From the NCBI GenBank assembly GCA_050260415.1, contig JBLNCE010000077.1, positions 1 through 11,316 on the forward strand: a stretch of DNA of 11,316 nucleotides, given 5' to 3'. The notes below the pieces were generated by a model that was given only the letters and a program-made list of their open reading frames with translations, did no database searches and was not told the origin of the DNA. The number at the start of each line of letters is the position of its first letter. Position 1 is the stretch's first letter. The DNA is from JBLNCE01 sp050260415. Lineage in GTDB: Bacteria; Bacillota; UBA4882; JAAYXC01. Below are positions 1 to 7,078 of this stretch, one piece after another. The position numbers and the translations under genes were made by a program.

Positions 1-775
1 CCTCAAAATAGCGCCGGTGAAGCGCGCGCATCTCTTCCTTGTCCGGCAGGCGCGGCCAGAGATCCAATGTCCCGCCGGCGCGCATGGCGGCGGCGAGGTT
101 CGAGTAGACATAGCGGTTCTCCCGGCACAGGCGGCGCAGAAGGTCCTTGACCGCGCGCCGCTGAGTATCGCCCTCGAAGGGGCAACCGCTATCAACCGGC
201 ATATAGCCGGTCAATTCCAGATGCTTGCGGATCTCGGCCTCGCGGACATAAGCCAGAGGCCGGATGGCGGCTAAGTTCCCGTCCAGTTCCACGCGGGGCA
301 GGAAAGTCTGGATCTTCCCCGAGTACAGGATGGACATGAGGAACGTCTCGACGGCATCGTCGTGATGATGCGCCAGGGCGACGCGATTGAACCCGTGTTC
401 CCTGGCAAAGCGGAAGAGCGCGCCGCGCCGGAAGAACGAACAGCGCGCGCAGGGGTCGCGGCCGTCGGCGAGGAGGGCGGCCAACTGCGTCCGTATGAGT
501 TGCCATTCCACTCCCAACCGGGCCGGATAATCTACCAGCGCCTCCGGCGGAAAATCCTGCCTAAAGCCGGCGTCGAGCGTGACCGCCGCCAGGGAGAAAG
601 AGACCAGCCTGTTATGCAACTGCAGCGATCGCAAGGCATAGAGCAGAAAAGCACTGTCCTTACCGCCGGAAAATCCGACCAACACCCGATCGCCTGGTTC
701 GATCAGCCCGAACTCCGTGATCGCGCGCCAGATCTTACGGTTGAGGGAACGGGGAAGGGGTAGCTTTGCCTGCAA
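1..775 (-). CDS. ttcA: TtcA-family tRNA thiolation enzyme (PP-loop ATPase), 3' end cut by window
   Basis: By family, this enzyme adenylates and thiolates cytidine 32 of tRNAs in the cytoplasm, using ATP and an Fe-S cluster. My translation gives 258 codons, open through the left edge. Seen: a PP-loop SGGKDS at residues 36-41, a CARC (CxxC) at 109-112, an AHHHDD motif at 135-140 followed by ET, and a third cysteine C198 in a GCPF context. C109, C112 and C198 match in spacing the three cluster-binding cysteines of TtcA. The start is TTG at 775-773. No upstream in-frame ATG or GTG is apparent, and a G-rich Shine-Dalgarno (783-787) sits 7 bases before it. A fully C-terminal truncated or divergent relative with another tRNA substrate is possible, since many Clostridia carry shorter TtcA/TilS-like proteins. 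Family assignment is secure; the exact substrate is inferred. Confidence 0.85.
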   Translation of the reverse strand, partial: MQAKLPLPRSLNRKIWRAITEFGLIEPGDRVLVGFSGGKDSAFLLYALRSLQLHNRLVSFSLAAVTLDAGFRQDFPPEALVDYPARLGVEWQLIRTQLAALLADGRDPCARCSFFRRGALFRFAREHGFNRVALAHHHDDAVETFLMSILYSGKIQTFLPRVELDGNLAAIRPLAYVREAEIRKHLELTGYMPVDSGCPFEGDTQRRAVKDLLRRLCRENRYVYSNLAAAMRAGGTLDLWPRLPDKEEMRALHRRYFE

Positions 776-802
776 CGGATAACCCCCACACTGGTTTGTT
801 TC

Positions 803-906
803 GGTGTCGGTATCGGGATCGGAATCGGTATCGCTATCGGAATCGCTCCACGAACTCTAATCCTTAAAAACCTTTCGATCCCGATACCGATCCCGACCCC
901 GACACC
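803..906. repeat. Hexanucleotide-periodic imperfect inverted repeat, copy A
   Basis: The left arm (803-844) is seven consecutive hexamers of the form GGNATC or a close variant: GGTGTC, GGTATC, GGGATC, GGAATC, GGTATC, GCTATC, GGAATC. The right arm (877-906) is five hexamers of the complementary form: GATCCC, GATACC, GATCCC, GACCCC, GACACC. Reverse-complemented, the right arm aligns with the first five left units, with two units identical and the others one or two bases different. The 32-base spacer is AT-richer. The element lies between divergently transcribed genes, so it is not a shared terminator. A related element lies at 7716-7812. Function unknown. Confidence 0.85.
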
Positions 907-969
907 GGTCTTTTCGTCTACCGTTAGCACTTATTGCGCAGGAAGTGATGCCCAATGACTCACTAAAGC

Positions 970-1017
970 ATCCGCCGCTGCCGAAGAATGTATTGACCCA
1001 CCCAAAGGGAGGCGGAT
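970..1017 (+). promoter_or_regulatory. Possible RBS-sequestering hairpin in the HAD gene leader
   Basis: ATCCGCC at 970-976 is perfectly complementary to GGCGGAT at 1011-1017. The right arm takes up the 3' end of the strong Shine-Dalgarno GGGAGG (1007-1012) that serves the ATG at 1024. The loop is 34 bases, so the pairing may be weak. No convincing sigma-A promoter was found between 907 and 1000. The structure is visible; a regulatory role is inference. Confidence 0.25.
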
Positions 1018-1023
1018 TCGTGG

Positions 1024-1773
1024 ATGCTCACGACGGTCTTGTTCGACCTGGATGGCACGCTCCTGAACCTGGATCTGGAGTTCTTCCTGCAGCGTTACAT
1101 CAAAGCCCTGGCGCCGCATTTCGCCGAAATCGCGCCCGCCGATCGTTTCGCCAAGGAGCTTCTGCGCTGGAGCCGCGCCATGGTGGAAAACGTGGACCCG
1201 AACCTGACCAATCTGGAAGTTTTCTGGCAAGGGTTCCCGGCGTCGCTCGGGGTGGAGCGCACGGTGCTCGAGCCCATCTTCGCCCGCTTCTACGAGGCCG
1301 AGTTTCCAAAATTACGGCCGGCCGGCGCGATGAATCCAGCCGCGCGCCGGCTTGTGCGGACGTTACTCGCGCGGGGGTACACGCCTGTCATCGCGACCAA
1401 CCCGCTCTTCCCCAAACAAGCCATTCTGGAACGCCTCTCCTGGGCGGGATGCGCCGATCTTCCCTACGCCTATATCACCTGCGGCGAGGAGATGCATTAC
1501 TGCAAACCCAACCTGGAGTTCTTCACGGAAATCCTGGCCCGGATCGGCCGTACCCCCGCCGAATGCCTGATGGTCGGCAACGACATGGAGGAAGACATGG
1601 TGGCCCAGCGACTGGGCTTGGCCACGGCGCTGGTCACCGACTGTCTGATCGACCGGGGCCGATTGGGGGCTTGCCCTGATTGGCGGGGAACCTTGGCCGA
1701 ACTGGCCGATATTTTCACCAATGGGCGCGAAGGCGAGATCTTTGCGCGCTTCAATCACGACGCCGGACGGTAA
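1024..1773 (+). CDS. HAD-superfamily hydrolase (phosphatase-like)
   Basis: This is a 249-residue cytoplasmic haloacid-dehalogenase-fold protein. Motif I is FDLDGT with the nucleophile D8 and acid/base D10. A helical (C1-type) cap follows at about residues 16-90. Motif II is VIATN with T125, motif III is YCKPN with K161, and motif IV is VGNDMEED with D187 and D191. All catalytic positions of a Mg-dependent phosphohydrolase are therefore present. The ATG is preceded by a strong GGGAGG Shine-Dalgarno about 11 bases upstream. The substrate cannot be read from sequence; phosphoglycolate-phosphatase-like and generic small-phosphoester activities are both possible. It appears monocistronic: the neighbours on each side run on the other strand. 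No canonical U-tract terminator follows it. Confidence 0.9.
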   Translation: MLTTVLFDLDGTLLNLDLEFFLQRYIKALAPHFAEIAPADRFAKELLRWSRAMVENVDPNLTNLEVFWQGFPASLGVERTVLEPIFARFYEAEFPKLRPAGAMNPAARRLVRTLLARGYTPVIATNPLFPKQAILERLSWAGCADLPYAYITCGEEMHYCKPNLEFFTEILARIGRTPAECLMVGNDMEEDMVAQRLGLATALVTDCLIDRGRLGACPDWRGTLAELADIFTNGREGEIFARFNHDAGR

Positions 1774-1910
1774 TGACCGCCAGCGGCAGCTTGCCGTCGG
1801 GGAGAGGCTTGATCCTCGCGGCGTATTCCCTCACCCACGCGACCGCCGCTTCCCTCCGAGCCGACGGAAAACCTGCGGCCATCGAGCCTAAACCCCCGTT
1901 GCTCTCGCCC

Positions 1911-1925
1911 TCTCCCCTAGGGAGA
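1911..1925. repeat. Short hairpin downstream of HAD gene
   Basis: TCTCCC (1911-1916) and GGGAGA (1920-1925) form a 6-bp stem with a 3-base CTA loop around a CCTAGG core. No T-run follows on the plus strand, so it is a poor terminator for the HAD gene. The flanking CCCTCTCCC...GGGAGAAG composition resembles short dispersed palindromes found in many bacterial intergenic regions; that likeness is from memory only. Confidence 0.35.
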
Positions 1926-1939
1926 AGATAATTACAGAA

Positions 1940-1963
1940 GAGCCGCCTGCTTGGGCGGCCCTC
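1940..1963 (-). terminator. ftsH intrinsic terminator
   Basis: On the minus strand a GC-only stem (GGCGGC-complementary arms at 1942-1947 and 1954-1959, six-base loop, extended by G1940-C1961 and A1939-T1962 past one mismatch) lies a few bases after the ftsH stop at 1968-1970. It is followed on that strand by TCTTCTGTAATTAT. The T-tract is interrupted, so efficiency is uncertain, but position and orientation fit the end of the ftsH transcript. Confidence 0.6.
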
Positions 1964-1967
1964 ACAA

Positions 1968-3860
1968 TCACGCTTCCGCGGGCGCGAAGCCGCCCATTGG
2001 CGCCGATCCTACCTCCGGCTTGCCCTCCTGCCGGTTCCCGCCCTTGGCCACCAGGGTCTTCATGAGCGCGGCGAATTCCTCCGCCTCGAGCACTTCCTTT
2101 TCCATCAGCGCCTCACAGACGCCCTCCAACTCCTCCCGGTGTTCTTTGAGGAGGCTCACGGCATTGTGGTAACACTCATCCATGATGCGGCGCATCTCGC
2201 GGTCAATCGCCGCCGCTTGCTCTTCGCTGTAATTCTTGTCCCGGGCGATGTCGCGGCCGAGGAAGATCTGCTCTTCATGAAGATGGCCGAAGGTCATATA
2301 GCCCAGGTTCTCACTCATCCCGTATTCGGTTATCATCTTGCGCACGAGCTTGGTTGCGTTCTCCAGGTCGTTCTGCGCGCCCGTGCTGACTTCGTTAAAG
2401 GCGATTACCTCGGCCGCGCGCCCGCCAAGGCCCATGATTACACGGTTGAGAAGTTCCTCCCGGGTCATGTGGCGTTTATCCTCTTCCGGAAGGGCGAGTA
2501 CGTAGCCTTCCGCCCGCCCCCGGGGGATAATCGAGACCTTGTGCACCGGGTCGTAGTTGGGCAGGAAATAGGCCGCGACCGCGTGACCCGCCTCATGGTA
2601 GGCGGTGATGCGTTTCTCTTTCTCGCTGATGATGCGGCTCTTCTTCTCCGGACCCGCGATCACCCGCTCGATGGCCTCGGCCACCTCGTCAAAGGAGATT
2701 TTTTTCTTGCCGCGCCTGGCGGCCAATAGCGCGGACTCGTTCAAGACGTTGGCCAGATCGGCGCCGGTGAAACCCGGGGTCCGGCGGGCAAGCACCTTTA
2801 AGTCCACGTCCGCCAACGGCTTGCCTTTGGCGTGCACCTTCAGGATTTCCTCGCGGCCTTTGATGTCCGGCATATCCAAAGTCACGTGCCGGTCAAAACG
2901 GCCCGGGCGCAACAGGGCGGGATCAAGCACATCCGGCCTGTTGGTGGCGGCCAGGATGATAATGCCCGAGTTGGGCTCGAAACCGTCCATCTCCACCAAG
3001 AGCTGGTTCAGCGTCTGTTCGCGTTCGTCGTGTCCCCCGCCGAGTCCAGCCCCGCGCTGGCGCCCCACGGCGTCCAATTCATCGACAAAGACGATACATG
3101 GCGCGTTCTTCTTGGCCTGATCGAAGAGATCGCGCACCCGCGCCGCGCCCACGCCCACGAACATCTCCACGAAATCGGAACCGCTGATGCTGAAGAACGG
3201 GACCCCGGCCTCACCCGCCACGGCCTTGGCCAGCAAAGTCTTGCCGGTGCCCGGCGCGCCGATCAGGAGCACGCCTTTTGGTATGCGCGCGCCCAGTTCC
3301 GTAAAGCGCTTCGGCTGTTTCAAGAACTCGACGATCTCTTCCAGTTCTTCCTTGGCTTCGTCCTGGCCCGCCACGTCCTCGAAGGTTACCTTGGTCTTGT
3401 CTTCCGCATGCAGGCGCGCCCGGCTCTTGCCAAAAGCCAACGCTTTATTGCCCGAGTTCTGCATCTGGTTTAGGAAGATGAACATAAAGACGAAGATTAG
3501 AATCACGGGCACGAGCTGGCCGAGGATCAGCGGCCAGATGCTGCTCCCCACCGGCTTGTATTCGTACCTGACCTTGTGCTTGTCCAAGAGCGGCTCCAGG
3601 AACTGCGTCTCGATCGGGCCGCCGGTCCTGTAATCCGTGGCGCCGTTCCTGCCGGCGCCTTCCTTGTAGCTTCCCCAGATCTGGCCGCTATTGTTGTCGA
3701 TCGTCGCGGACCTGATCTTACCCTGGGAGACCTCCGTCTTAAACTCCTGGTAAGTGATGCGCGCCGTCTGGCCCTGGGTCGGAACCTGGACCTTGAATAC
3801 AACCCAGAGCAATATCGCGGCCAAGACAAGATAGAGTACCAGATCGCGCCAGACCTTCAA
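1968..3860 (-). CDS. ftsH: ATP-dependent zinc metalloprotease FtsH
   Basis: This membrane-anchored hexameric AAA protease degrades misfolded membrane proteins and short-lived regulators. The 630-residue protein is of usual length. Seen in order: TM1 at about 7-24, a short extracytoplasmic region, TM2 at about 110-130, Walker A GAPGTGKT at 201-208, pore motif FVG at 234-236, Walker B IVFVDE ending at D260-E261, and the second region of homology with arginine fingers at R318 and R321. The zinc site is HEAGH at 422-426 with the third ligand region NDLENAT near D498. The C-terminal tail after about 600 is low-complexity. The start is TTG at 3860-3858, with an AAGGGGG Shine-Dalgarno 9 bases upstream; no nearby ATG would keep TM1. 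It lies 119 bases after tilS, without the hpt gene often found between them in Bacilli, and has its own promoter. Confidence 0.98.
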   Translation of the reverse strand: MKVWRDLVLYLVLAAILLWVVFKVQVPTQGQTARITYQEFKTEVSQGKIRSATIDNNSGQIWGSYKEGAGRNGATDYRTGGPIETQFLEPLLDKHKVRYEYKPVGSSIWPLILGQLVPVILIFVFMFIFLNQMQNSGNKALAFGKSRARLHAEDKTKVTFEDVAGQDEAKEELEEIVEFLKQPKRFTELGARIPKGVLLIGAPGTGKTLLAKAVAGEAGVPFFSISGSDFVEMFVGVGAARVRDLFDQAKKNAPCIVFVDELDAVGRQRGAGLGGGHDEREQTLNQLLVEMDGFEPNSGIIILAATNRPDVLDPALLRPGRFDRHVTLDMPDIKGREEILKVHAKGKPLADVDLKVLARRTPGFTGADLANVLNESALLAARRGKKKISFDEVAEAIERVIAGPEKKSRIISEKEKRITAYHEAGHAVAAYFLPNYDPVHKVSIIPRGRAEGYVLALPEEDKRHMTREELLNRVIMGLGGRAAEVIAFNEVSTGAQNDLENATKLVRKMITEYGMSENLGYMTFGHLHEEQIFLGRDIARDKNYSEEQAAAIDREMRRIMDECYHNAVSLLKEHREELEGVCEALMEKEVLEAEEFAALMKTLVAKGGNRQEGKPEVGSAPMGGFAPAEA

Positions 3861-3959
3861 GAAAAAAGGCCCCCTTCCACGGATAGGACCATATCCAAGA
3901 GAACCCGCCTTGGGGCGGCATTCCCCGATTTTGCCTGCGTTCTAGAGATGATCTTAATT

Positions 3960-3988
3960 ATTATAGCATACGCCCAAAATCAACACAA
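3960..3988 (-). promoter_or_regulatory. ftsH promoter, extended -10 sigma-A type
   Basis: On the minus strand, TTGTGT (3988-3983) is separated by exactly 17 bases from a perfect TATAAT (3965-3960), which is preceded by TG one base upstream (3968-3967), an extended -10. The -35 is formed by the last two sense codons of tilS and the TGA stop lies inside the spacer. Transcription would start near 3952, leaving a leader of about 90 bases. The leader contains a 5-bp CCGCC/GGCGG hairpin (3905-3918). Confidence 0.75.
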
Positions 3989-5374
3989 CGGGCGCGATTC
4001 TTCGTGCAACGACAGATGCAGGACGCGTTTGGTCTTGCCCGTGACGCGAAACCGATCGTCCAAGCGAAGACCCGCCAGCCAGACCACGCGCTCCCGCGCA
4101 TCGACCACCAGCGGAACGGCATCCCTGCTTTCTCGCGGTACGCCCGCTTCGATCATCACTTCCTTTATTTTCTTGGCGCCCCCGAGTCCGAGGGGGTAGA
4201 AGCGATCGCCCGGACGGCGCGATCTCACCCGCAAAGGCCAGGCCGGAACCTCGCCATCGAGGAAAACTTCGTTCTTGTCAACGTCGGACCAGCGTGGGAG
4301 GTTCCCTGTCCACCATTGGGCGCCAAGGACAAGGCCCGGTTTGATCCTCGCCGTCCCAGGGATCGGGAGATCCTGCTCTTTCAGCGCCGGCGCTTTGGAC
4401 AAACGTCCGAGGTAGAACAGTTCGCCACGCCTTGCGAGGATGAGGCCGCCGGGGACGCACAGGCGCGAGCCGCCCTCTCCCCGGGTAAACCGCCAGAGGC
4501 GGGCGGTGGCCTGCCGCGACAACCGGCCCGGATCGCCGCCGGCGTATGCCAAAAGTCTACGCAGTGCCATGCGGGCCAACGGTGCCGGCATTTCGTTCAC
4601 ACCCCGCGCGGAAAAAAGCACTCCCCCGGACGATACCTCAACGGAAAGCCCGGACCACGCCGCCTCAAGTTGGCCTTCCAGATAGGCGACGGTCTCACGC
4701 GCGATGGAACCCAAACTCAACAGGGCTTGCTCGATGCCCGGATTGTAATCCGCCTTGAGCGCCGGCAGAAGGCCGCGGCGCACCCGGTTTCTCGGGATAT
4801 CCATGGCGTGGTTGCTGGTGTCCTCGACCCAGGTCAGTCCATTGGCTTCGGCGTATGCCAATATCTCGCCTCTCGATATCTCCAACAGAGGCCTGACGAA
4901 CCGGCCGCCGTCCCGGCTGGCGCGTATGCCGGCCAAGCCCTCGAGCCCCGTCCCGCGCATGATGCGGAGCAGGATCGTCTCCACTTGGTCGTCACGCTGA
5001 TGCCCAAGGGCTACCCGGTCCAGATGCCGTTCGTCCGCCATCCGGTTGAGTTCGGCATAACGCAGTTCCCTGGCGGCCATCTCAAGCGAAAGGTGATGGG
5101 ACCCGGCATAGGCGCGGACGGGCAAGCGCGCCTCGCAAAACGGGAGCTGCCAGCGCGCCGCGAGGCGCCGGACGAATTCCGCCTCCTCCTTGGACTCCGG
5201 CCGGAGGCCGTGGTCGAGATGACAGACCACGAGCTCCAGGTGAAGAAGGCTGAGGCTCTTGAGCACATGCAGGAGGCAGACTGAATCCACACCGCCGGAG
5301 ACGGCCACGCCGATCCGGTCTCCGGGACGCATCAGCCCGTTAGCCGCGATGAACTCTTGGACCCTTGCCAGCAT
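3980..5374 (-). CDS. tilS: tRNA(Ile)-lysidine synthase TilS
   Basis: TilS converts cytidine 34 of tRNA-Ile(CAU) to lysidine with ATP and lysine, switching its decoding from AUG to AUA; it is normally essential. The 464-residue protein shows the PP-loop SGGVDS at 26-31, CHLDHGLR at 51-58, EMAARELRY at 98-106, ALGHQRDDQVET at 122-133, RGTGLEGLAG at 140-149, and the WVEDTSN...RNRVR segment at about 182-199. All are diagnostic for TilS rather than TtcA. A central TilS substrate-binding region follows, then the TilS C-terminal domain (about 382-445) with RSRRPGDRF and a KKIKEV segment. The start is ATG with a GGTGG Shine-Dalgarno nearby. The final codons double as the -35 of the ftsH promoter, so the pair may be co-transcribed with extra ftsH initiation. 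Confidence 0.97.
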   Translation of the reverse strand: MLARVQEFIAANGLMRPGDRIGVAVSGGVDSVCLLHVLKSLSLLHLELVVCHLDHGLRPESKEEAEFVRRLAARWQLPFCEARLPVRAYAGSHHLSLEMAARELRYAELNRMADERHLDRVALGHQRDDQVETILLRIMRGTGLEGLAGIRASRDGGRFVRPLLEISRGEILAYAEANGLTWVEDTSNHAMDIPRNRVRRGLLPALKADYNPGIEQALLSLGSIARETVAYLEGQLEAAWSGLSVEVSSGGVLFSARGVNEMPAPLARMALRRLLAYAGGDPGRLSRQATARLWRFTRGEGGSRLCVPGGLILARRGELFYLGRLSKAPALKEQDLPIPGTARIKPGLVLGAQWWTGNLPRWSDVDKNEVFLDGEVPAWPLRVRSRRPGDRFYPLGLGGAKKIKEVMIEAGVPRESRDAVPLVVDARERVVWLAGLRLDDRFRVTGKTKRVLHLSLHEESRPLC

Positions 5375-5694
5375 CGATAGCCACCATCAAGTTCAGTTTC
5401 GCCCGGAGGATACCGGTCGATACTTCCACATCGGGCCCGGGTCTCCTGCATCCTCAGGCCGTTGATTGCCTTGCCGTTTTTGCGTAGCGGAACCATCAAG
5501 ACTATCATCAACGCCAATTTTCGGCTGAAGCAGGTAAACCCCGATCCGCGCCGAATAACATCCACGGTTCTCATATCACCTGCGACCGTGGGATCCTTGA
5601 GCGGCCCGGCAAGAGCGCGAGGGCTTGCGGCGGCTCTTATCCGGGTATGCATCGATACACGGATTCAGGACATTACTGACAGGGGGCGCCGTGT
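5375..5694. other. Divergent intergenic region with two inverted repeats, no convincing gene
   Basis: These 320 bases separate the divergent tilS and oxoamine synthase starts. Visible structure: CCACGGT (5562-5568) and ACCGTGG (5585-5591), a perfect 7-bp inverted repeat with a 16-base spacer; and AAGAGC (5611-5616) and GCTCTT (5633-5638), a 6-bp inverted repeat. I find no credible -35/-10 pair in either direction. A minus-strand frame stays open from 5652 into tilS, but it has no good Shine-Dalgarno and no recognisable domain. Confidence 0.5.
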
Positions 5695-6882
5695 TTGGAC
5701 CTCTTCCAGAAATGCTACGATTTCACCGCCGCCCGTGAAGCCATCGCGGCCGGCATCTACCCCTATTTTTACGAGCTTCAATCCGGCCAGGACACCGAGG
5801 TCTACATCGATGGCCGGAAAGTCATCATGGTCGGCTCCAACAACTATCTGGGGCTGACCAGCGACCCGCGCGTCAAGGCGGCCGCGGCCGAAGCGCTGGA
5901 GAAATACGGCTCGGGGTGTTCCGGCTCACGCTTTCTCAACGGCAATCTCGACCTGCACGTCGAACTCGAACGCCGGTTGGCGGGCTTTATGAACCGCGAG
6001 GCGGCGCTGATCTTCAGCACGGGTTTTCAGACCAACCTCGGGATAATCTCCGCCCTGGCGGGTAAGGGGGATTTCATCCTCTGCGACCGTCAGAATCACG
6101 CGAGCATCTTTGACGGCACGCGCCTCTCCTTTGCCAAGACCTTTAAATACGACCACAACGACATGAACGAACTGGAGCGCCTCTTGGCCGCCATCGGCGA
6201 CAAGGGCGGCAAACTGATCGTGGTGGACGGAGTTTTCAGTATGGAAGGGGACTTGGCCGACCTGCCCGCGATCTGCCGCCTGGCTAAGAAATACGGCGCC
6301 CGGGTGATGGTCGACGATGCGCACGGTCTGGGCGTACTGGGCGCCAACGGCCGGGGAACGGCCGAACACTTCGGCCTGGAAGACCAGGTGGACGTAATCA
6401 TGGGTACCTTCAGCAAATCCTTTGCCTCGCTGGGCGGCGTGATGATCGCCGACGAGAGCATCTGTCATTACGTGCGGCACGTCTCGCGCCCGCTCATCTT
6501 CAGCGCCAGCATGCCGCCTGCGGCGGTGGCCGCCACCATGAAAGCCCTGGAGATCATCGCCACGGAACCGGAACGGCGCCAACATTTGCTCGCCATGGCC
6601 TCGCGCCTGCGCAACGGCCTCCGCGACCATGGTTTCGGCGTCGAGGAAGGAATCACCCCGATCGTGCCGGTAGTCATCGGCGCCGATGAGATGGTCTTTG
6701 TCTTCTGCAAGAAACTGCTGGCGCAAGGCGTTTATGCCAATCCCGTGGTCAGTCCGGCCACGCCGCCGGGCCGGGCGCTGATTCGCACCAGCCTGTCGGC
6801 CACGCATACCCCGGACCAGGTCGACCGGGCCATCGCGGCCTTTGTCGCCGTGGGCCGCGAACTCGGCCTCATCGCCGCCTAA
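5695..6882 (+). CDS. PLP-dependent alpha-oxoamine synthase, serine palmitoyltransferase-like
   Basis: Family members condense an amino acid with an acyl-CoA, with decarboxylation. The 395-residue length fits. Seen: SNNYLGLTSDP at 48-58, GTG-type substrate loop GSGCSGSRFLNG at 72-83, the PLP-stacking histidine in NHAS (H135), DDAHGLG at 207-213, and the PLP-lysine K241 in GTFSKSFASLGG (237-248). The TFSKSFASLGG form is that of bacterial serine palmitoyltransferases, whereas glycine C-acetyltransferase and BioF usually carry a TLGKA-type motif; this is from family knowledge, not a search. The start is TTG with AGGGGG (5681-5686) 8 bases upstream. It is alone in its transcript, with no biotin or threonine-catabolism gene nearby, so those alternatives lack context support. 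No sphingolipid partner genes are in view either. Confidence 0.85.
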   Translation: MDLFQKCYDFTAAREAIAAGIYPYFYELQSGQDTEVYIDGRKVIMVGSNNYLGLTSDPRVKAAAAEALEKYGSGCSGSRFLNGNLDLHVELERRLAGFMNREAALIFSTGFQTNLGIISALAGKGDFILCDRQNHASIFDGTRLSFAKTFKYDHNDMNELERLLAAIGDKGGKLIVVDGVFSMEGDLADLPAICRLAKKYGARVMVDDAHGLGVLGANGRGTAEHFGLEDQVDVIMGTFSKSFASLGGVMIADESICHYVRHVSRPLIFSASMPPAAVAATMKALEIIATEPERRQHLLAMASRLRNGLRDHGFGVEEGITPIVPVVIGADEMVFVFCKKLLAQGVYANPVVSPATPPGRALIRTSLSATHTPDQVDRAIAAFVAVGRELGLIAA

Positions 6883-6921
6883 GCGGCGGACTTAATGCCC
6901 CTATGCTCATAGTATCGAGCG

Positions 6922-6947
6922 GGAGGCCCAAACGGGCCTCCTTTCTT
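6922..6947 (+). terminator. Intrinsic terminator after the oxoamine synthase
   Basis: GGAGGCCC (6922-6929) and GGGCCTCC (6934-6941) form a perfect 8-bp stem with an AAAC loop, followed by TTTCTT (6942-6947). It lies 40 bases after the stop codon at 6880-6882. This is the clearest intrinsic terminator in the window. Confidence 0.9.
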
Positions 6948-6971
6948 ACCCGGTCAACCCGGAGGACAAAA

Positions 6972-7007
6972 ATGGCTGCCGCTTTACTCCCCCTTTATCC
7001 GTGCTGA
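6972..7007 (+). CDS. Candidate 11-residue leader peptide
   Basis: An ATG at 6972, preceded by a strong GGAGG (6961-6965) with 6-base spacing, opens an 11-codon frame (MAAALLPLYPC) ending in TGA at 7005-7007. The frame overlaps CTCCCCC (6987-6993), which can pair with GGGGGAG (7024-7030). Directly after the stop, ACCTC (7008-7012) can pair with part of the Shine-Dalgarno of the next gene (GAGGT, 7069-7073). Such an arrangement could couple translation of the short frame to the downstream gene. Good initiation signals by chance cannot be excluded, and no comparative data are available. Confidence 0.3.
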   Translation: MAAALLPLYPC

Positions 7008-7078
7008 ACCTCGAATTCTATCAGGGGGAGCATCCCGATCGCAAACTCATAACCAACGAAAAAGCTAGGAGGTGTCTG

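Noticed and set aside
803..906. Hexamer arrays considered as a CRISPR array
   Set aside because: Units are six bases with no spacers between them and no cas genes are present.
703..930. Minus-strand frame with Gly-Val/Gly-Ile and Ile-Pro dipeptide repeats
   Set aside because: The dipeptide pattern is only the translation of hexamer repeat A, and the frame overlaps the start of the ttcA-like gene in another register.
1751..1882. Minus-strand 43-residue frame with reasonable amino-acid composition
   Set aside because: It lacks a Shine-Dalgarno, overlaps the HAD 3' end and matches no family I know; possibly a gene remnant but not supportable.
4004..5284. Plus-strand open frame of 426 codons opposite tilS
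   Set aside because: TilS on the other strand carries all family motifs; this frame's product has no recognisable domain and no good ribosome-binding site.
5332..5652. Minus-strand frame of 106 codons upstream of and overlapping tilS (internal ATG at 5574)
   Set aside because: There is no properly spaced Shine-Dalgarno at either start, no recognisable domain, and it overlaps the tilS start in another frame.
5926..6807. Minus-strand open frame of 293 codons opposite the oxoamine synthase
   Set aside because: It is the antisense shadow of a fully conserved enzyme and shows no domain.
5695..6882. Calling the PLP enzyme BioF or glycine C-acetyltransferase outright
   Set aside because: The lysine-motif form and the absence of bio or tdh neighbours do not support either name; only the broader family is secure.
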